Of a stretch of 64,000 nt of DNA, positions 61,277 to 64,000 are shown piece by piece. Source of the stretch: Flavobacteriaceae bacterium (GTDB taxonomy: Bacteria > Bacteroidota > Bacteroidia > Flavobacteriales > Flavobacteriaceae); contig JABGUL010000039.1 of the NCBI GenBank assembly GCA_018646605.1, positions 35,147-99,146 of the forward strand, read 5' to 3'. A program made the position numbers and the translations under genes. The notes beneath the pieces are model-generated. The model ran no database searches. It saw nothing but the letters and a program-made list of their open reading frames with translations, and was not told where the DNA came from. The first letter of the stretch is position 1; every line of letters starts with the position of its first letter.

Positions 61277-61298
61277 GATACAATGGTTTTGGATTTAT

Positions 61299-61847
61299 TT
61301 ATTTAGATAATGCTGTAATTAAATCTGCTTTTTTCATCGCAGAAATACCTTCAACACCTTTTTTCTTAGCTTCTGCTTTTAGTTCAGCTACCGTCATTTT
61401 ACTGTAATCGACTGCTGCTGCCTTGGGTGCCGCTTTTTTAGCTGCAGGCTTTGCTGCTGCTCTTGCTTTTGCCTCAGCGGGTTTTGCTTTAGCTGCTGCA
61501 GGCTTGGCTGCTGTTTCCGTTTTGGCTTTTGCACCAGAAGCTTGGATGTTTTCAATCACCAATTCTGTTAAAGCTTGACGGTGTCCGTTTTTGACACGGT
61601 ATCCTTTACGTCGTTTTTTCTTAAAAACGATCACTTTATCACCTTTGAGGTGACCGATCACTTTTGCTTCAACAGAAGCTCCAGTGATAGCCGGGGCGCC
61701 AAGAGTCACTTTTTTTCCATCGTCTAGCAAATAGACTTTATCGAAAGAAACTTTCGCTCCTTCTTTGTCTGCTAAACGGTGTACAAAAAGCTTTTGGTCT
61801 TTTGCAACTTTAAATTGCTGCCCTGCTATTTCTACAATTGCGTACAT
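61299..61847 (-). CDS. rplU: Ribosomal protein L21 with C-terminal helix-extension domain
   Basis: 50S protein, 182 residues, against about 103 for E. coli L21. Residues 1-103 are the L21 domain ([35 protein letters not shown]). A linker of about 40 residues made of Ala, Lys and Pro follows, then a compact module (about 147-182) reading [20 protein letters not shown]2-KKADLITAL. That module resembles a SAP/Rho-N helix-extension-helix fold, usually nucleic-acid binding. Such extensions are known in Bacteroidota L21. Cotranscribed with rpmA from a TATATTTG promoter. Confidence 0.95.
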   Translation of the reverse strand: MYAIVEIAGQQFKVAKDQKLFVHRLADKEGAKVSFDKVYLLDDGKKVTLGAPAITGASVEAKVIGHLKGDKVIVFKKKRRKGYRVKNGHRQALTELVIENIQASGAKAKTETAAKPAAAKAKPAEAKARAAAKPAAKKAAPKAAAVDYSKMTVAELKAEAKKKGVEGISAMKKADLITALSK

Positions 61848-61869
61848 TTTAGTTTATTTTAATGGACGG

Positions 61870-61877
61870 CAAATATA
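61870..61877 (-). promoter_or_regulatory. -7 promoter box of rplU-rpmA
   Basis: TATATTTG on the minus strand, exact match, 22 bases before the rplU start. Confidence 0.65.
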
Positions 61878-61914
61878 GGATTATTTTTAATAAAAAACAA
61901 TGTCTTTTTAATCC

Positions 61915-62289
61915 TTACTGTTTATCTACAGCGTACTTCCCAGCCCCTGAAAAATAAATAAAGATGAAGGTAATAAGATATAGAAATGATTTTTCTTTCT
62001 TTCCAAAAGGATCTCCGTCATGGGCGATAATAAAAGCAACTAACATATTTAGGGCGGCAAGAAGGGCAAACCAGCGTGTTTTCCATCCTGCAATTAAAAA
62101 TAAAGGTGCAATAAACTCCGCAATAGTACATAGAATTAAAGAGGCCGTTGGTCCAATTCCAATCGGGTCTCCAAAGCTAAAATCTCCAGCTAAAATTTTC
62201 ATGAACTTCCCATAACCATGAGTTAGCATACCTATACTTATCCCTAGGCGTAAGAATAATAATCCGAAATTTAACGCGTTTGTTTTCAT
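61915..62289 (-). CDS. DoxX family membrane protein
   Basis: 124-residue inner-membrane protein of the DoxX group with four hydrophobic helices (about residues 8-24, 47-67, 73-90 and 101-116). The sequence GLLFLRLGISIGMLTHGYGK at the N-terminus and the central AEFIAPLFLIAGWKTR loop are typical. Family roles include quinone-linked and redox functions but none can be assigned here. It carries its own weak TATCTTTA box and stands alone between rplU and rfbB. Confidence 0.82.
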   Translation of the reverse strand: MKTNALNFGLLFLRLGISIGMLTHGYGKFMKILAGDFSFGDPIGIGPTASLILCTIAEFIAPLFLIAGWKTRWFALLAALNMLVAFIIAHDGDPFGKKEKSFLYLITFIFIYFSGAGKYAVDKQ

Positions 62290-62311
62290 TATTTGAGGTT
62301 TTAATTTAAAC

Positions 62312-62319
62312 TAAAGATA
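62312..62319 (-). promoter_or_regulatory. -7 box candidate of DoxX gene
   Basis: TATCTTTA on the minus strand, one base off consensus, 22 bases before the start at 62289. Confidence 0.35.
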
Positions 62320-62327
62320 GCCATTAT

Positions 62328-63317
62328 TTATAAAAATGAAGTGACCGTTTTTTCTATAGCTTCTTTGAATTTTGTTTTTGGGGACCACCCCAATTCCTTT
62401 TTTATTTTAGAAGCATCTATCGCATAACGAAAATCATGCCCTAAGCGATCTGTAACACAGGAAATAAGAGAAAGAGAAGCGCCCTCATTGCGGCCTAATA
62501 ATCGGTCTGTGACTTCAATTAAAGTGTGTACCATATCAATATTTCGAATCTCATTGTTTCCACCAATAGCATAGGTTTCACCTATTCTCCCTTGGTGTAA
62601 AATAAGATCAATGGCAGTTGCGTGATCTTCGACAAATAACCAATCCCGTATATTTTCTCCTTTTCCATAAACAGGTAGCGGTTTGTTTTCTACAATATTT
62701 TTTATGAATAAAGGAATGAGTTTTTCTGGGTATTGTGCGGGGCCATAATTATTGGAGCAATTGGAAAGCACTACCGGCAAATCATAGGTGTGAAAATACG
62801 CCCTCACAAAATGATCTGATGCTGCCTTTGAAGCCGAATAGGGAGATCTGGGATCATAGGCCGTTTCCTCCGTAAAAGCGCCTTCTTTTCCTAAACTACC
62901 AAAAACCTCATCTGTTGAGATGTGATAAAAGCGTTTATTAACCAGATCATCTTTCCATTGGTTTCGTGCTGCTTCCAATAAATTCAAAGTCCCCATCACA
63001 TTGGTTTGGGCAAAACCAAGTGGATTTTTAATTGAATTATCTACATGGGATTCGGCAGCTAAATGTACTACCCCATCAAATTGATGTTGGTCAAATAAAG
63101 CCTTAACAATACTCGGGTCTATAATGTCCCCTTGAACAAAAGTATAATTCGGTGCATTGGCAATATCCGCTATATTATTCAAATTTCCTGCATAAGTAAG
63201 CGCGTCCAAATTCACTATCTGCGTATTTGGATATTTGTTGACCATCCTTCGGACAACATGCGAACCTATAAATCCAGCTCCCCCAGTTATTAATATCGTT
63301 TTAAAAGCTTCCATCAT
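62328..63317 (-). CDS. rfbB: dTDP-glucose 4,6-dehydratase
   Basis: Converts dTDP-glucose to dTDP-4-keto-6-deoxyglucose, the second step to dTDP-rhamnose. The 329-residue short-chain dehydrogenase has TGGAGFIGSH (residues about 11-20), the FYHISTDEVFGSLG site with catalytic Asp-Glu and the YSASKAASDH Tyr-x3-Lys pair. The start could be either of two adjacent ATG codons; both lie within the end of rmlD, overlapping it by 14 to 17 bases. With rmlD it belongs to a surface-polysaccharide locus continuing beyond the window. Confidence 0.94.
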   Translation of the reverse strand: MMEAFKTILITGGAGFIGSHVVRRMVNKYPNTQIVNLDALTYAGNLNNIADIANAPNYTFVQGDIIDPSIVKALFDQHQFDGVVHLAAESHVDNSIKNPLGFAQTNVMGTLNLLEAARNQWKDDLVNKRFYHISTDEVFGSLGKEGAFTEETAYDPRSPYSASKAASDHFVRAYFHTYDLPVVLSNCSNNYGPAQYPEKLIPLFIKNIVENKPLPVYGKGENIRDWLFVEDHATAIDLILHQGRIGETYAIGGNNEIRNIDMVHTLIEVTDRLLGRNEGASLSLISCVTDRLGHDFRYAIDASKIKKELGWSPKTKFKEAIEKTVTSFL

Positions 63318-64000
63318 TTTTTAAAATTTGTATACATTTTTTTAAACTTTCCTGCCACGTTGGAATGGTAACTCCCAATTCTTTTTCAATACGTTCCGTA
63401 TTCAAGATACTGTAATTTGGACGTTTTGCTAACGTTGGATAGGCTGAAGTTGAAATGCCTTGAATTATGGTTTTACACTCTAATTCATTTACAATAGCGT
63501 CAGCAAATACTTTCCAATTACAAACGCCTTGATTGGCATAATGCAAAATAGGAAAGATATGCAGGGTATCGTTTGAAAGGAGCTTAAGAACGGTTTTTGC
63601 CAAATCAATTCCATAGGTGGGTCTTCCCCATTGATCATCAACAACCTTTAATTCCTTTTTATCTTTTACCAGATGGGCTATCGTTTTAACAAAGTTTTTC
63701 CCAAAAGGACTAAATAACCAGGAGATTCTGATTGTTACATTCTTACAACTGCTTTTTGAAAGACGTACTTCCCCTTTCAATTTTGAGTTTCCATAAATCC
63801 CTATTGGATTTGTTGCCGCCTCCTCAGGATAAGGTTCAGAAGAATTTCCATCAAAAACGTAATCTGTAGAAAAATGGATAATCGAAAGTTTTTTCTCCTC
63901 TGCAAAGTCAATTAAATTTTGAAGTCCTTCGGTATTGATTTTAAACGCGCTTTCTTCCTCTTTCTCCGCCTGATCAACATTAATGTAGGCAGCGCAATTG
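63301..64000 (-). CDS. rfbD: dTDP-4-dehydrorhamnose reductase, partial (N-terminus beyond window)
   Basis: Reduces dTDP-4-keto-rhamnose to dTDP-rhamnose (RmlD). The frame stays open from the stop at 63301 to the right edge, about 233 residues. Translating upstream of the TTG near 63780 shows uninterrupted homology: NCAAYINVDQAE, HFSTDYVFDG and the catalytic IYGNSKLKGE (Tyr-x3-Lys), so that TTG is not the start. The C-terminal half has RISWLFSPFGKNFVKT and the later RPNYSILN. The true start lies outside the window. Overlaps rfbB, so the pair is cotranscribed. Confidence 0.93.
   Translation of the reverse strand, partial: NCAAYINVDQAEKEEESAFKINTEGLQNLIDFAEEKKLSIIHFSTDYVFDGNSSEPYPEEAATNPIGIYGNSKLKGEVRLSKSSCKNVTIRISWLFSPFGKNFVKTIAHLVKDKKELKVVDDQWGRPTYGIDLAKTVLKLLSNDTLHIFPILHYANQGVCNWKVFADAIVNELECKTIIQGISTSAYPTLAKRPNYSILNTERIEKELGVTIPTWQESLKKCIQILKNDGSF

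Noticed and set aside
63301..63780. Separate small gene starting at a TTG near 63780
   Set aside because: The frame continues upstream with clear RmlD motifs to the window edge, so this is the middle of rmlD, not a start.

Overview
The window is an A+T-rich, gene-dense stretch of chromosome from a member of the Bacteroidota, most likely a (probably marine) Flavobacteriaceae bacterium. The support is the Bacteroidota promoter signature TAnnTTTG, found at many gene starts on both strands; the flavobacterial SUF operon order ending in DUF59 and DUF2480 genes; DUF3127, DUF4301 and choice-of-anchor-B proteins; a lycopene cyclase; and an L21 ribosomal protein with a C-terminal extension. No tRNA, rRNA, CRISPR array, prophage or insertion sequence was seen, and no gene-free stretch exceeds about 300 bases.

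Layout: 1-2948 holds a minus-strand operon (metB-like, lpxH-like, hflX, the last cut by the window edge). 3047-6060 holds a small ArsC-like protein, an EamA permease, an M20 peptidase and a thioesterase. 6117-14116 is the main accessory-looking region: a cytochrome c, a Tat-exported small subunit, a GMC flavoprotein, two sugar-isomerase-like TIM barrels (one a lipoprotein), an MFS permease, a Gfo/Idh/MocA oxidoreductase and an exported DUF1080 protein. I read it as a glycoside 3-oxidation (3-keto-sugar) catabolic locus with a periplasmic and a cytoplasmic half. 14127-16157 is yicC-gmk-nadD. 16293-23965 is the SUF iron-sulfur operon with a glycosyltransferase at its end. 24028-26656 carries two secreted lipoproteins, one apparently a seven-repeat propeller. 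26707-30807 has thiL, a ZIP transporter, lycopene cyclase and a polyprenyl synthase. 30876-37459 is a TetR-controlled RND efflux operon.

37498-51513 is mainly housekeeping: aspS, a cold-shock gene, tadA, dxs, polA, rplM-rpsI, rpsB-tsf, tag, DUF3127, an orphan sensor kinase, HIT and greA, plus a Rieske-like lipoprotein with altered ligands. 52302-58311 is a minus-strand block containing a TPP riboswitch directly upstream of a TonB-dependent receptor, preceded by a phosphopantetheinyl transferase, a YkoF-like thiamine-binding protein, a PnuC-type permease, a NadR-like kinase and a DUF4301 protein: a vitamin (thiamine) uptake system. 58317-64000 holds ahcY, a beta-lactamase-fold lipoprotein, rplU-rpmA, a DoxX protein and dTDP-rhamnose genes rfbB and rmlD (the latter cut by the window edge).

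The most striking global signal is positional. At several genes (metB, thiL, nadD, dxs, polA, tag) the -7 box ends exactly four bases before the start codon, and at tadA three bases before. This predicts leaderless mRNAs. Structured leaders precede rplM and rpsB, candidates for ribosomal-protein autoregulation.
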